Counted from the first letter of the stretch, positions 17,562 through 26,823 are shown. The stretch: 64,000 nucleotides of DNA from Thermohalobaculum sp039513195 (GCA_039513195.1 JBCCRM010000015.1:1-64000); one strand, 5' to 3'. Program-made: numbers and translations. Notes: generated by a model not told the origin, from the letters alone.

Positions 17562-18094
17562 GTGCCGCGCTCCCGCATCGCTGTCTCGGCCCGGGGCAGC
17601 GCAAAGACATCCCGCGCGATCCCGTCGGGGAAGATCTCGCGGCGGATCACCCGGCCACCGAGGCGCGCGGTCAGCGCCCGGGCCGCGGTGTTCTCGTCCC
17701 GCATATGCGTCTCGACCGCGGACCAGCCGAGCTGCCCATAGGCCCAATCCAGCACCGCCTGGCTCGCCTCCGTTGCGAAGCCATGACCGCGCGCGCTCGG
17801 CAGCAGCCACCAGGTCAGCTCGTGGGACGGCCAGCCCTCCGGATGGACGATGCCGCAGCCGCCGATCGGCGCCGCCGTGTGATGCCGTTCCAGGACAAAC
17901 TTCCCGAAGCCCTTGAGATGCCAATGGCCGAGATCGGCGGCTAGGCGTTGAAATGCTCTGTGCGGCTCCAAAGGGCCACCGTAAGACGCGCTCGACCCAC
18001 CCGTCTCCGAGAAGAAGCCGCGATACAAAGGGAAATCCCCGACCTTGGGCAATCGCAACTTCAGGCGCGGGGTGTAGAGGATCGGGCCGCTCAT
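17558..18094 (-). CDS. GNAT-family N-acetyltransferase (fourth of four in the array)
   Basis: 178 residues, Acetyltransf_3 (RimJ/RimL-like) type. It opens LYTPRLKLRLPKVGDF and has the acetyl-CoA loop SARGHGFATEAS with ENTAARALTARLGG after it. The aromatic HWHLKGFGKF and the ELTWWLL strand align with the three upstream paralogues. It overlaps its neighbours by 4 bp at both ends, so all are translated from one transcript. It is the most diverged copy at its C terminus. Substrate unknown. Confidence 0.85.
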   Translation of the reverse strand: MSGPILYTPRLKLRLPKVGDFPLYRGFFSETGGSSASYGGPLEPHRAFQRLAADLGHWHLKGFGKFVLERHHTAAPIGGCGIVHPEGWPSHELTWWLLPSARGHGFATEASQAVLDWAYGQLGWSAVETHMRDENTAARALTARLGGRVIRREIFPDGIARDVFALPRAETAMRERGT

Positions 18095-18633
18095 GGCACC
18101 AGTTCCGCGGGCGAGGGGTGGCGATAGACGAAACAGGGTTCCGCAGCGGCATCCTGACCCGGATAGGCCGCAGTCTCATCGAGCACGGCGCCGAGCCGTT
18201 GGGCAAGCCGGATCGAGCGTTGGTTGGGCTTGTCGATATAGCTAACCGCGGTTGTCCAGCCGAGCGTGTCATAGGCATAGCGTCGCGCCTCCAGCGCCGC
18301 CTCATAGGCGATCCCCTTGCCTTCCGCCTCCACCAAGACGCTCCAGCCAAGCTCCCGCTCGGGCCAGCCCTCCGGACACCAGCAGCCAACAAAGCCGACG
18401 CAGCGGTCATCGCCCTTCAACGTTACGGCCCACATGCCGTAGCCGCGGAGAACCCAATGCGCGACTTCAACCGCAAAAAGCCGCCATGCTTTGTCTCGCG
18501 GCAAGGGCCCGCCGACATGTTGCGACCGCTCGGACGTCATGAATGCAATCGCGGCCTCGGCGTCCCGGGGTTCCGGGGCGCGGAGGATGAGCCGCTCGGT
18601 CTCTAGCACCGGGATGCCGGTGACCGCGATCAT
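18091..18633 (-). CDS. GNAT-family N-acetyltransferase (third of four in the array)
   Basis: 180 residues, Acetyltransf_3 type. Key segments are PVLETERLILRAPEPRDA, the GGPLPRDKAWRLF helix, HWVLRGYGMW, the strand ERELGWSV, the acetyl-CoA loop AEGKGIAYEAA and NQRSIRLAQRLGA. These line up closely with the copies on either side. ATG at 18633 gives a 4-bp overlap with the previous gene and its stop overlaps the next by 4 bp. No membrane segment. Protein or small-molecule acetylation cannot be told from sequence. Confidence 0.85.
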   Translation of the reverse strand: MIAVTGIPVLETERLILRAPEPRDAEAAIAFMTSERSQHVGGPLPRDKAWRLFAVEVAHWVLRGYGMWAVTLKGDDRCVGFVGCWCPEGWPERELGWSVLVEAEGKGIAYEAALEARRYAYDTLGWTTAVSYIDKPNQRSIRLAQRLGAVLDETAAYPGQDAAAEPCFVYRHPSPAELVP

Positions 18634-19235
18634 CGCCCGACCTCGTCGTGGTCCCGGGGGAGATCCGTGACAGCATTCGGTGCCGATCCGTGGCGCCATA
18701 TGTTGCCGCCCAGGCGGGCACTCGCCTCGCGGTCGATGACGGCGCCGAGGCGTCGGGCCAGCGCATTCGATGGCGCATTCGCGGTCCGCACACAGCTCAC
18801 GAAACTGGGCACCAGGCCTAGGCCCCAATCGCGGACCGCGGTCGCCGCCTCGGTGCCGTATCCCTGACCGCGCGCCTCCTGCGCCAGCAACCACCCGAGC
18901 TCCGGTTCCTCGTCCGCCCATTCATAGCCGAGGAAGACGAAGCCGAGTCCCGCTCCATCGGCGCGTCGGATTAGCGTGAAGGGGCCGTGACCGTGCAAAT
19001 GCCAACAGGCGACGGAGCCGCAAAAGCCGGTCCAAGCGTCCTGCGGTGTGGCGGGGCCGTCCAGATACTCCGATCCCGGCTCGGCCGAGATCCGGGCCCA
19101 AAGCAGAAAGTCTTCCAAAACCGGTGCGCGCAGGGTCAGGCGTGTTGTCTCCAACACCGGAAGCGCGGACCGGTATTGCATAGCGCGGTCGCTGGCCGCG
19201 TCCGAAGACGCGCGGGTGCAGCGGGCCATGGTCAT
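18630..19235 (-). CDS. GNAT-family N-acetyltransferase (second of four in the array)
   Basis: 201 residues. The first ~20 residues (MTMARCTRASSDAASDRAMQ) are an extension lacking in the other copies; the conserved start is ALPVLETTRLTLRAP. The acetyl-CoA loop is EARGQGYGTEAA, preceded by PELGWLL and followed by NAPSNALARRLGA. ATG at 19235 was chosen for its 4-bp overlap with the upstream stop; ATG at 19229 is equally possible. The tail beyond residue 175 is longer than in its neighbours. Confidence 0.83.
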   Translation of the reverse strand: MTMARCTRASSDAASDRAMQYRSALPVLETTRLTLRAPVLEDFLLWARISAEPGSEYLDGPATPQDAWTGFCGSVACWHLHGHGPFTLIRRADGAGLGFVFLGYEWADEEPELGWLLAQEARGQGYGTEAATAVRDWGLGLVPSFVSCVRTANAPSNALARRLGAVIDREASARLGGNIWRHGSAPNAVTDLPRDHDEVGR

Positions 19236-19750
19236 GCCGCCGCCTGCTCCGGTTTGGCATGCCGATAAACCAGGAGGTCCGGCTCGCCGGCAGGTTTGGT
19301 CGCCGCGTCGTCCCGGGATGCACCGAGGCGCTCGGCCAGCCGGACCGAGCGGTTGTTGCCAGGCTCGATATAGCTCACCAAGCTCTCTGGCCGGACATGG
19401 CGCCAGCCCCAGGCGAGGGCCGCCGAGGCCGCCTCCTGCGCATACCCGTGCCCCTCGCCGCCAGCGAAGACGGTCCAGCCGATCTCGAGCTCGGGGTAAT
19501 GTGGCGGACGGTGGAGGCCTGCCATACCGATGGGCCGACCCTCCGCTTCGATCATCCACCATCCAAATCCCATCAGGACCCAATGCCCGGCTTGGCCGGC
19601 AAAAAACCGCCAGGCCTGTGCCGGGCCAACCGGTCCGCCAACGAACTCCGCCCGATCGGAGGCGTAAAACTCCGCATAAGCTGCGAAATCCGCCTGCCGA
19701 TGGCCACGTAGCACCAGGCGCTCGGTCTCGATGACGGGTGCATCAGTCAT
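19232..19750 (-). CDS. GNAT-family N-acetyltransferase (first of four in the array)
   Basis: 172 residues, Acetyltransf_3 type. It begins PVIETERLVLRGHRQADF and has FVGGPVGPAQAWRFF, HWVLMGFGWW, LEIGWTV, the acetyl-CoA loop GEGHGYAQEAA and NNRSVRLAERLGA. Of the array it is closest to the copy at 18091-18633. Its ATG overlaps the ffh stop by 4 bp, so it is coupled to the SRP gene. This position next to ffh makes ribosome-associated or nascent-chain acetylation an idea, not a conclusion. Confidence 0.85.
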   Translation of the reverse strand: MTDAPVIETERLVLRGHRQADFAAYAEFYASDRAEFVGGPVGPAQAWRFFAGQAGHWVLMGFGWWMIEAEGRPIGMAGLHRPPHYPELEIGWTVFAGGEGHGYAQEAASAALAWGWRHVRPESLVSYIEPGNNRSVRLAERLGASRDDAATKPAGEPDLLVYRHAKPEQAAA

Positions 19751-21252
19751 TTCTTCTTCCCGAAGCCGGAGAGTCCGGGAGGCAAGGTCGATCCGCCACC
19801 CCCGCCGCCGAGGCCTGGGAAACCGGGTGGAAGACCACCGGGCGCCGGACCACCAGGCCCGGGGAGGCCGGGCATGCCGCCACCGGGCATGCCGCCGCCC
19901 TTGCCCATCATCTGGCCAAGCATGCCGCGCATTCCCTTCTTGCCGCCCATCTTTCCCATCTTCTTCATCATGTCGGCCATCTGGCGGTGCATCTTCAGCA
20001 GTCGGTTCACGTCCTGAACCTCGAGCCCGGAGCCCTTGGCCACCCGCTCCTTCCGGCTGGCCTTCATTAGGTCGGGCTTCTTGCGCTCCTCCTTTGTCAT
20101 CGACTGGATAATCGCGATCTGCCGGCGCAGGACCTTGTCGTCGAACCCGCCCTCTTCGAGTTGCTTGGTCATCTTGCCCATGCCGGGAAGCATGCCCATG
20201 ATGCCCTGCATCCCGCCCAGCTTAAGCATCTGCTCCAGTTGGCCTTTCAGGTCGTTCATGTCGAAGCGGCCCTTTTGGAACCGCTTCATCATGCGCTCAG
20301 CCTCGGCCTGCTCGATCTGCTCCTGCGCTTTTTCGACCAGAGTGACGATATCGCCCATACCGAGGATGCGGCCCGCGACGCGTTCCGGATGGAACTCCTC
20401 CAGCGCGTCCATCTTCTCGCCGAGGCCCACGAACTTGATCGGCTTACCGGTCACTGCGCGCATCGAGAGGGCGGCACCGCCGCGGCCGTCGCCATCCATG
20501 CGCGTCAGCACGCAGCCGCTGATGCCGATCCGCCCGTCGAAGTTCTCCGCCGTGTTGACCGCGTCTTGCCCGGTCAGGCCGTCGACCACCAAAAGGGTTT
20601 CGCGGGGCGCGGTCGCGTCGCGTACCGCCTCGACCTCCGCCATCAGCTCCTCGTCGATCGAGAGCCTGCCGGCGGTGTCGAGCATCACCACGTCATAACC
20701 GCCCAGCGTTGCCTGCTGCTTCGCCCGCTTGCCGATCTGCGGGGGGGTCTGACCCTGCATGATCGGCAGGGTGTCGACCCCGATCTGCCGGCCAAGGACT
20801 GCGAGTTGCTCCATCGCAGCAGGACGGCGCGTGTCGAGGGAGGCCATCAGGACCCGCTTGCCTTCCTTCTCCGCCAGCCGTTTCGCCAACTTTGCGGTTG
20901 TGGTGGTCTTTCCAGAACCCTGCAGGCCCACCATCATCAAGACCGCGGGCGGATTGTCGATTTTCAGCGCGCCCGGGTCGGGATCGTCGCCGGCGAGCAC
21001 GCGGACCATCTCGTCATGGACGATCTTCACAACCTGCTGGCCCGGTGTGACCGATTTCAGAACCTGTTGTCCGGTTGCCTGCTCCTGCACCTGCTTGATG
21101 AAGTTCCGCGCGATGGACAGGGAGACATCGGCCTCCAGTAGCGCGACGCGCACCTCCCGCAGCGCAGTGCTCACATCCGCCTCGGTCAGGGCGCCCTTGC
21201 CTGTCAGCTTCTCCAGCGCGCCGCCAAGGCGTTCCGACAGCGATTCAAACAT
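19747..21252 (-). CDS. ffh: Signal recognition particle protein Ffh
   Basis: 501 residues. GTPase that targets nascent membrane proteins to FtsY and SecYEG. N domain (FESLSERLGGALEKL), G domain with P-loop GLQGSGKTTTTAKLA, DTAGRLSIDEELM and TRMDGDGRGGAALS, then a methionine-rich M domain (MLPGMGKMTKQLEEGG, MHRQMADMMKKMGKMG). The C-terminal ~60 residues are an unusual Gly/Met/Pro-rich tail (GGGMPGGGMPGLPG and similar). ATG at 21252. It heads the block of acetyltransferases and ribosomal genes; the 188 bp up to the cyclase gene likely hold its promoter. Confidence 0.97.
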   Translation of the reverse strand: MFESLSERLGGALEKLTGKGALTEADVSTALREVRVALLEADVSLSIARNFIKQVQEQATGQQVLKSVTPGQQVVKIVHDEMVRVLAGDDPDPGALKIDNPPAVLMMVGLQGSGKTTTTAKLAKRLAEKEGKRVLMASLDTRRPAAMEQLAVLGRQIGVDTLPIMQGQTPPQIGKRAKQQATLGGYDVVMLDTAGRLSIDEELMAEVEAVRDATAPRETLLVVDGLTGQDAVNTAENFDGRIGISGCVLTRMDGDGRGGAALSMRAVTGKPIKFVGLGEKMDALEEFHPERVAGRILGMGDIVTLVEKAQEQIEQAEAERMMKRFQKGRFDMNDLKGQLEQMLKLGGMQGIMGMLPGMGKMTKQLEEGGFDDKVLRRQIAIIQSMTKEERKKPDLMKASRKERVAKGSGLEVQDVNRLLKMHRQMADMMKKMGKMGGKKGMRGMLGQMMGKGGGMPGGGMPGLPGPGGPAPGGLPPGFPGLGGGGGGSTLPPGLSGFGKKK

Positions 21253-21440
21253 GCGCCTCTCCAGGCCGATGGCCGGGCTCTCGCCCAACCCGCGAATACG
21301 AGAATTGCGCCGGTGGGCGCATCCGCGCTGACCGACGGCGATCCTGGCTCCAGTCCAGGACCGGAAGCGATACACCTCCGGAAGTCTGCGGTCGTTAGTC
21401 CCGAGCGCCCGATCTGTCAAGGCAGAGGGTGACTACCCGC

Positions 21441-22628
21441 TCATTCCACGACATTTACATAGGCGACCAGGCGCCCGCACGAGGTCAAGGGCGGCATAGC
21501 ACGTTTCGAGGAGAACACTCTCGCCGCAGCGCCGGGCGAGGCGTCGGGCAGCCGGATGCGCATCGCATCCTGCTCTCGCCAGACGTCGGAATAGGGCAGC
21601 AGCGTCAGGACAACCTCTTCCTCCTCTCGCCGCGCCTTGGCGAGGAGATCGAGTTCCGGCCCATTGCGGAACGGTATGCGGGTCCATTCGGCGCCGGCAC
21701 CTAGGGGCAAGGTGTGCCGCTCGGCCCCACCGAAGATCGCGCAAGATGGCCAGGCGCCAGGATTGACGTCGAAGGAGATCGCGAACGAGATACTCTCCGC
21801 TGCGGCCGTGGCGCCGACGGCATCAGCCGCAATCTCCGCGATCTCATCGGGTCTCGGGAGCACCTCCAAAGGCGCCAACTCCAGTGTCTCTGCCGGTGCG
21901 ACGGTCGCGGCTGGTGGGAGAGATGCTATTTGCGTCGGCGCAGGATCGCTGCGCGTCAATTGGGTGGGCGCCTCCTCCTGGGGCGGCGTCGCGACTTCGG
22001 TCCAGATGCCTGTCGCCAGCAGCACGGCCGCCGCCAGCGCACCCGCGCGCATGGTGGCCCGCAGACGGGGACGCGCCAGCTGTCCTCGCTCGGCCAACGG
22101 CAGGACCGAGGTATCGACCAAAACCTTGAACACCCGCACTGGCCGGGCGATGTTCTTCACCGAGATGTCGCCCAGATCCTCCAGCTCATAGCCGAGCTTG
22201 TCGCGGATCTGGTCGCGGACAGGACGCGTGATGCAGATCCCCCCGGGCTCCGCCAGCGCCTCGACCCGGGCTGCGACATTGACGCCCTCGCCATAGAGGT
22301 CCTCTCCCATCGCAATCAGGTCGCCCAGATTGATCCCGATACGCAGATGCAGCGGCTCCTCGGCCGGCTCCTCCTCCTCCGCGAAGATCGGCATTTCGTG
22401 TTGGATCTCGACGGCTGCGACCACGGCTGCGCGCACGCTCGGAAACTCCGCCAACACACCGTCGCCGATCAGCTTGAAGATCCGACCGCCATGGCGTTCG
22501 ATGCGCGGGCGCACGACCCGGTCCAGACACCGCATCACGCGCAAAAAGGTTCCCGACTCGTCGGCGCCCATGAGCCGCGAGTAACCCACCACATCGGCGG
22601 CCATAATGGCTGTCAGGCGCCGTTTCAT
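21441..22628 (-). CDS. Membrane-anchored class III adenylate/guanylate cyclase
   Basis: 395 residues. The catalytic domain is at the N terminus (residues about 1-165): metal-binding Asp in AIMAADVVGYSRLMG (D12) and KLIGDGVLAEF (D56), and GEGVNVAARVEAL. It is followed by a single membrane segment at about 190-206 and then some 190 residues that would be outside the cytosol, including a Pro/Ala linker and a compact C-terminal region of unknown type. This inverted order (cyclase inside, unknown sensor-like domain outside) is found in rhizobial-type cyclases. Divergent from trhO. Confidence 0.85.
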   Translation of the reverse strand: MKRRLTAIMAADVVGYSRLMGADESGTFLRVMRCLDRVVRPRIERHGGRIFKLIGDGVLAEFPSVRAAVVAAVEIQHEMPIFAEEEEPAEEPLHLRIGINLGDLIAMGEDLYGEGVNVAARVEALAEPGGICITRPVRDQIRDKLGYELEDLGDISVKNIARPVRVFKVLVDTSVLPLAERGQLARPRLRATMRAGALAAAVLLATGIWTEVATPPQEEAPTQLTRSDPAPTQIASLPPAATVAPAETLELAPLEVLPRPDEIAEIAADAVGATAAAESISFAISFDVNPGAWPSCAIFGGAERHTLPLGAGAEWTRIPFRNGPELDLLAKARREEEEVVLTLLPYSDVWREQDAMRIRLPDASPGAAARVFSSKRAMPPLTSCGRLVAYVNVVE

Positions 22629-22758
22629 ATCCGCGATCCGTTGTTCTCGGCGATCATAACTCAGAGGCCGGTGAAACGCACGCTTGCCGGTGCGAAAAGC
22701 TCGGTTCTTCAAGGGCAAGCCGTTGATCCATCATCCTTCGGGCGGATATAGGGCATGC

Positions 22759-23664
22759 ATGTACGTGATCGCAGCGTTTTACCGGTTCTCGCGGATTGAC
22801 CGACCGGGCGCCGAGAAGACCCGGCTTGGCCGCCTCGCGTGTCGTGCGGGGGTAAGGGGCACTGTGCTGCTCTCGCCAGAGGGGGTGAACGGCACCCTCG
22901 CCGGGACGCGGGCGGCGATCGACGCGGCGATCGCGGCGGTGCGGGCAATACCTGGTTTTGCTGTACTGGAGGTGAAGGAGAGCAGAGCCGACGAAATGCC
23001 GTTTCGCCGTCTGAAGGTGAAGGTCAAGCCTGAGATCGTGACGATGGGCGTCCCGGGTCTCGACCCAGCGGCTCGGACCGGGCGCAAGGTTGGGGTAGAA
23101 GACTGGCACCGGCTGTTGGACGATCCCGACACTGTGGTGATCGATACGCGCAATGACTACGAAACCGAGATCGGCAGTTTTCCGGGTGCCCTCGATCCTT
23201 CGACCGCCTCGTTCAGTGATTTTCCGGCCTGGTGGGGCCAGAACCGTGCGCGTCTATCGGGGAAGCAGGTGGCGATGTTCTGCACCGGCGGCATCCGCTG
23301 CGAGAAGGCATCGGCCTTTCTGCTCTCGCAGGGGGTGGAGGATGTGGTGCAGCTCAACGGCGGGATCCTGAGATATCTGGAAGACGTGCCGCGGGATCAG
23401 AATCGCTGGCGGGGCGAGTGTTTCGTCTTCGATGGTCGGGTGGCGGTCGATACCGACCTTTCGCCGGGGCGGCACTCGCTGTGCCATGCCTGTGGGCGTG
23501 CCGTAGCGCCGGAGGCGCAGGACCACCCGGCGTATCGGGAGGGAGTGAGTTGCCCGGCCTGCATCCACCTCTATTCCGAGGACGACCGCGCCCGCTTTGC
23601 TGAACGCCAACGCCAGGCGGACCTCGCCGGACAGCGGGGCTGTGCGCATCTCGCGGAGGATTGA
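22759..23664 (+). CDS. trhO: tRNA uridine(34) hydroxylase TrhO (rhodanese-like)
   Basis: 301 residues. TrhO (YceA) catalyses oxygen-dependent 5-hydroxylation of U34 in tRNA. An N-terminal acylphosphatase-like domain (GTVLLSPEGVNGTLAG) precedes a rhodanese domain with the active-site loop FCTGGIRCEKA (C175, C181). The C-terminal part has a CHACGR...CPAC pair that may bind metal. ATG at 22759 was chosen; an ATG four bases earlier is out of frame. The 130-bp gap shared with the divergent cyclase gene should hold both promoters. Confidence 0.9.
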   Translation: MYVIAAFYRFSRIDRPGAEKTRLGRLACRAGVRGTVLLSPEGVNGTLAGTRAAIDAAIAAVRAIPGFAVLEVKESRADEMPFRRLKVKVKPEIVTMGVPGLDPAARTGRKVGVEDWHRLLDDPDTVVIDTRNDYETEIGSFPGALDPSTASFSDFPAWWGQNRARLSGKQVAMFCTGGIRCEKASAFLLSQGVEDVVQLNGGILRYLEDVPRDQNRWRGECFVFDGRVAVDTDLSPGRHSLCHACGRAVAPEAQDHPAYREGVSCPACIHLYSEDDRARFAERQRQADLAGQRGCAHLAED

Positions 23665-23858
23665 AGGAAGTTCACCGACAAGCAGACTGTGCAGGCGTCG
23701 TATCGGACTTGGCCTCCGCTGCGTCAGCACCGGACCGCACCTGCCAGTTCCGTGACTGGTGAGAGTGTGTTGCCCCCAGCCGGGCAAGCGCGATGCTTGG
23801 TGCCAACCAACGGTTATCGGGCTCGACGAGGCCGCGGTTGCAGGATCGCCGCCTTCAG

Positions 23859-24305
23859 TCAGCCAATCCGGTCCCGCAGCAAGGTGGCAACGCGGTCCAG
23901 TTCCGCCCGCGGCGGTTGGCGGAAATGCCGTTCGTCATAGCGAAAGCCGAAACCGTCGCCCTCGAAGCGCGGAACGATGTGTAGATGGAGATGAAAGACC
24001 TCTTGCTCGGCGCTCTCGCCATCCGCGACGAAGAGGTTGACGCCAGTGCATTGGAGGCCAGACGTGCGGATCGCCGCCGCCGTCCTCTGCCCAATCCGGG
24101 CGACATGTCCCCATTCCTCGGCGGGCAGGTCTGCGAGATAGGGCGCGTGGCGCCGCGGTATTACCATCGCGTGGCCGGCATTTACCGGGCCGATGGTCAT
24201 CAGGCCCAAACAGATATCGTCCTCGTAGAACGCGCTCACCGGCTCCTCACCCGCCAGGATACGGCAAAACACGCAAGCCTCGGCTGACAGATCCGGCCCG
24301 CTCAT
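23859..24305 (-). CDS. HIT-family (histidine triad) nucleotide-binding protein
   Basis: 148 residues. HIT proteins hydrolyse nucleoside phosphoramidates or related dinucleotides. The triad is FHLHLHIVPR (H105, H107, H109). CVFC (C11, C14) near the N terminus with H53 resembles the Hint-type zinc site. ATG at 24305 overlaps the upstream MFS stop by 4 bp, so the two form an operon. The 194 bp between this gene and trhO, which converge, show no gene. Confidence 0.93.
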   Translation of the reverse strand: MSGPDLSAEACVFCRILAGEEPVSAFYEDDICLGLMTIGPVNAGHAMVIPRRHAPYLADLPAEEWGHVARIGQRTAAAIRTSGLQCTGVNLFVADGESAEQEVFHLHLHIVPRFEGDGFGFRYDERHFRQPPRAELDRVATLLRDRIG

Positions 24306-25513
24306 GCGGGCGCCGCGCTCCAGGCCCGGTCGCGCACCGGCAAGTGGACAATAGCTGAGAAAATGCCGAGCGCGATGGCAAGCCACCAGATCAGGTCGTA
24401 GTTGCCATAGAGGTCATAGACCCGGCCACCCATCCAGATGCCGAGGAAACTACCGACTTGGTGGCTGAAAAACACGAAACCGTAGAGCGTGCCCATGTTG
24501 CGTGGGCCGAACATCGTCGCGACGAGCCCGGTCGTTAGCGGCACGGTGGTCAGCCACAGGAAGCCGATTGAGAACGAAAAGATGATCACCGTCAGTGGTG
24601 AAATCGGGGTCAAGATGAAGATCAGGATCACCAGCGACCGCAGGGCATAGATCGCGGACAAGATGTACGGCTTTGGGTAGCGCGCACCCAGTTGCCCAAC
24701 GATCAGGGTTCCAATGAAGTTTGCCAGTCCGACGATGGAGAGGGTGAGCGCGCCAAGCTCGGTCGCCGGCCCCTCGGGTGTGGCACAGACCTCCGCCACA
24801 AAGGCTGGGAAATGCGCGCCGATAAAGGCCACGTGGAAGCCGCAGACGAAGAACCCGACGGTCAGCAGTGTGTAGGAGCTGTGCCCGAAGGCCCGGCGGA
24901 GCAGCGCGCCAGTTGCAAGGTTGTCGTGCTCCGAGGCGCTCGACGCCGGGATTTCTGCCTTGAGGAAAGGAATACAGACGGCCATCGGCAGCAGCATGGC
25001 GGTGATGACCAAGAGCGTTCCCTGCCAGCCGATGGAGGCGACCAGCATGCCGGAGATAAACGGCATCGCCATCTGCCCGATGGAGCCGAAGGCCGCCGTG
25101 ACCGCCAGGGCCTGGCTGCGCTTCTCCTCGGGCGTTGCGCGGCCGACCACCGACAGAACCAGCCCGAAAGCGGTGCCTGAGACGCCCATACCGACCAGGA
25201 CGCCGGCGCCCAAATGCTGCATCCAAGGCATAAAGCCGACCGCCGAGATCAGCATCCCCGCCAGATAAACCGCAAAGCCCAGCCAAAGGGCGCGGCGGTC
25301 ACCCAATCGGTCGGCGATCCAGCCGAAGAACGGCTGTGCCGCGCCCCAGACCAGGTTCTGGATCGCCAGCGACAGCGAAAACACCTCCCGCGCCCAACCG
25401 AATTCCTGCGAGATCGGGTCCAGGACCACGCCAAAGATCGATCGTGCGCCGAAGCTGAGCGACAGCACGATGGATCCGGTAACGATGATGACCGTTGTGG
25501 GCGACAGTTTCAT
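24302..25513 (-). CDS. Major facilitator superfamily transporter
   Basis: 403 residues with about twelve membrane helices. MFS loop signatures are present: GWIADRLGDRRALWLG between helices 2 and 3 and GQLGARYPKPYI in the second half. The N-terminal SLSFGARSIFGVVLDPIS resembles oxalate/formate-antiporter-like carriers, so a carboxylate substrate is possible. ATG at 25513 has GGAGGT upstream. It shares an operon with the HIT gene and is divergent from zapE across 167 bp. Confidence 0.88.
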   Translation of the reverse strand: MKLSPTTVIIVTGSIVLSLSFGARSIFGVVLDPISQEFGWAREVFSLSLAIQNLVWGAAQPFFGWIADRLGDRRALWLGFAVYLAGMLISAVGFMPWMQHLGAGVLVGMGVSGTAFGLVLSVVGRATPEEKRSQALAVTAAFGSIGQMAMPFISGMLVASIGWQGTLLVITAMLLPMAVCIPFLKAEIPASSASEHDNLATGALLRRAFGHSSYTLLTVGFFVCGFHVAFIGAHFPAFVAEVCATPEGPATELGALTLSIVGLANFIGTLIVGQLGARYPKPYILSAIYALRSLVILIFILTPISPLTVIIFSFSIGFLWLTTVPLTTGLVATMFGPRNMGTLYGFVFFSHQVGSFLGIWMGGRVYDLYGNYDLIWWLAIALGIFSAIVHLPVRDRAWSAAPA

Positions 25514-25680
25514 TGGACCTCCGAAGCCGCACTGTCCTCTCTGACCTCCCGCTCGGTCAATCAAAGATCCCTGTTGGACAGGTTCACCGGACGTGATGGG
25601 CGGGTGGCCGAAAACCATGCTTGTGGTCTGGCGGGTCCGGTCGGTATCCATTGCGCACCGGCGTCCGGAGGGAGAGGGGG

Positions 25681-26787
25681 ATGCTCGACGGACCCATTCA
25701 GCGCTATCGCGGAATGATCGCTCAGGGTGCGATCCGGCCCGACACGGCGCAGCTCGCCGCGGTCGAGAAGCTGCAGCTCCTGCATTTGCGGTTGCGCGAC
25801 TACGACCCGCGGCAGGGGAAGAAAGTCGCTCGCGGTTGGTTCGGGTTCGGCCGGGGTGCGCCGCGCAAACAGATCCCCCTCACGGGGCTCTATCTCTTCG
25901 GGGGTGTCGGGCGCGGGAAGTCGATGCTGATGGATCTGTTTGCCGAGGCTGCCCCGGTGCCCAAGAAACGGCGGGTGCATTTCCACGCCTTTATGGCCGA
26001 AATCCATGTCGGCATACACATCGCGCGCGAGTCGAATGTGCCGGACCCGATCCAATCGGTGGCCGATGAGGTGGCGGAGAGCGCGGTGCTGCTCTGCTTC
26101 GACGAGATGCAGGTGACAGACATCACAGATGCGATGATCCTTGGTCGGCTGTTCGAGGCGCTGTTCGACCGTGGTGTCGTGGTGGTGACGACGTCGAACC
26201 GTCCGCCCGACGATCTCTACAAGGATGGGCTGAACCGCGATCTGTTCGTGCCCTTCATCGACCTCCTGAAGACGCGGATGGATGTTTTGGAGCTCGACAG
26301 CCCGACCGATTACCGCCTGGGCGGCGATGTGGATGAGCGGCGCTATTTCGCGCCCCTTGGGCCTGGTGCGCGAAGCGCGATGGCCGCGGCGTGGGAGCGC
26401 GTGACGAACGGAGAGGATACGGCGCCGGTGACCCTGTCGATCCACGGGAGACGGGTACAAATCGCCGAGGCGACCGAGACCGCCGGGCGCGCGACCTTTC
26501 AGGACCTTTGCGAGGCGCCGCTCGGCCCGTCGGACTACCTGGCCATCGCTGAACGCTTTCCAGTTCTCTTCATCGACGATGTCCCGTTGCTCTCTTGGGC
26601 TCAGAACAACGAGGCCAAGCGCTTTGTGACGCTCATCGACGCGCTCTACGAGGCGAAGGTGACCCTCTACTGCTCGGCGGAGGCAGAGGCAGAGGCCCTC
26701 TATACCGAGGGCAAAGGCGCCTTCGAGTTTGCTCGCACGGTGTCGCGGCTCACCGAAATGCAGTCCGCCGCCTATCCGCCGGCCTGA
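25681..26787 (+). CDS. zapE: Cell division ATPase ZapE (AFG1 family)
   Basis: 368 residues. AFG1-like P-loop ATPase, linked in E. coli to Z-ring constriction. Walker A is GGVGRGKSMLMD, Walker B LLCFDEMQVTD, and the sensor stretch VVTTSNRPP follows. FHAFMAEIH and the late FIDDVPLL segment are typical. ATG at 25681 lies after a GGAGAGGGG site. It converges with the rhodanese gene with only 36 bp between them. Confidence 0.93.
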   Translation: MLDGPIQRYRGMIAQGAIRPDTAQLAAVEKLQLLHLRLRDYDPRQGKKVARGWFGFGRGAPRKQIPLTGLYLFGGVGRGKSMLMDLFAEAAPVPKKRRVHFHAFMAEIHVGIHIARESNVPDPIQSVADEVAESAVLLCFDEMQVTDITDAMILGRLFEALFDRGVVVVTTSNRPPDDLYKDGLNRDLFVPFIDLLKTRMDVLELDSPTDYRLGGDVDERRYFAPLGPGARSAMAAAWERVTNGEDTAPVTLSIHGRRVQIAEATETAGRATFQDLCEAPLGPSDYLAIAERFPVLFIDDVPLLSWAQNNEAKRFVTLIDALYEAKVTLYCSAEAEAEALYTEGKGAFEFARTVSRLTEMQSAAYPPA

Positions 26788-26823
26788 CGGCGCGCGGCAA
26801 GGCTCCGTATGCCAGGCTTGCGC

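Noticed and set aside
23665..23858. Gap between trhO and the HIT gene examined for a small gene or RNA
   Set aside because: Only short frames without binding sites and weak inverted repeats; nothing supportable.
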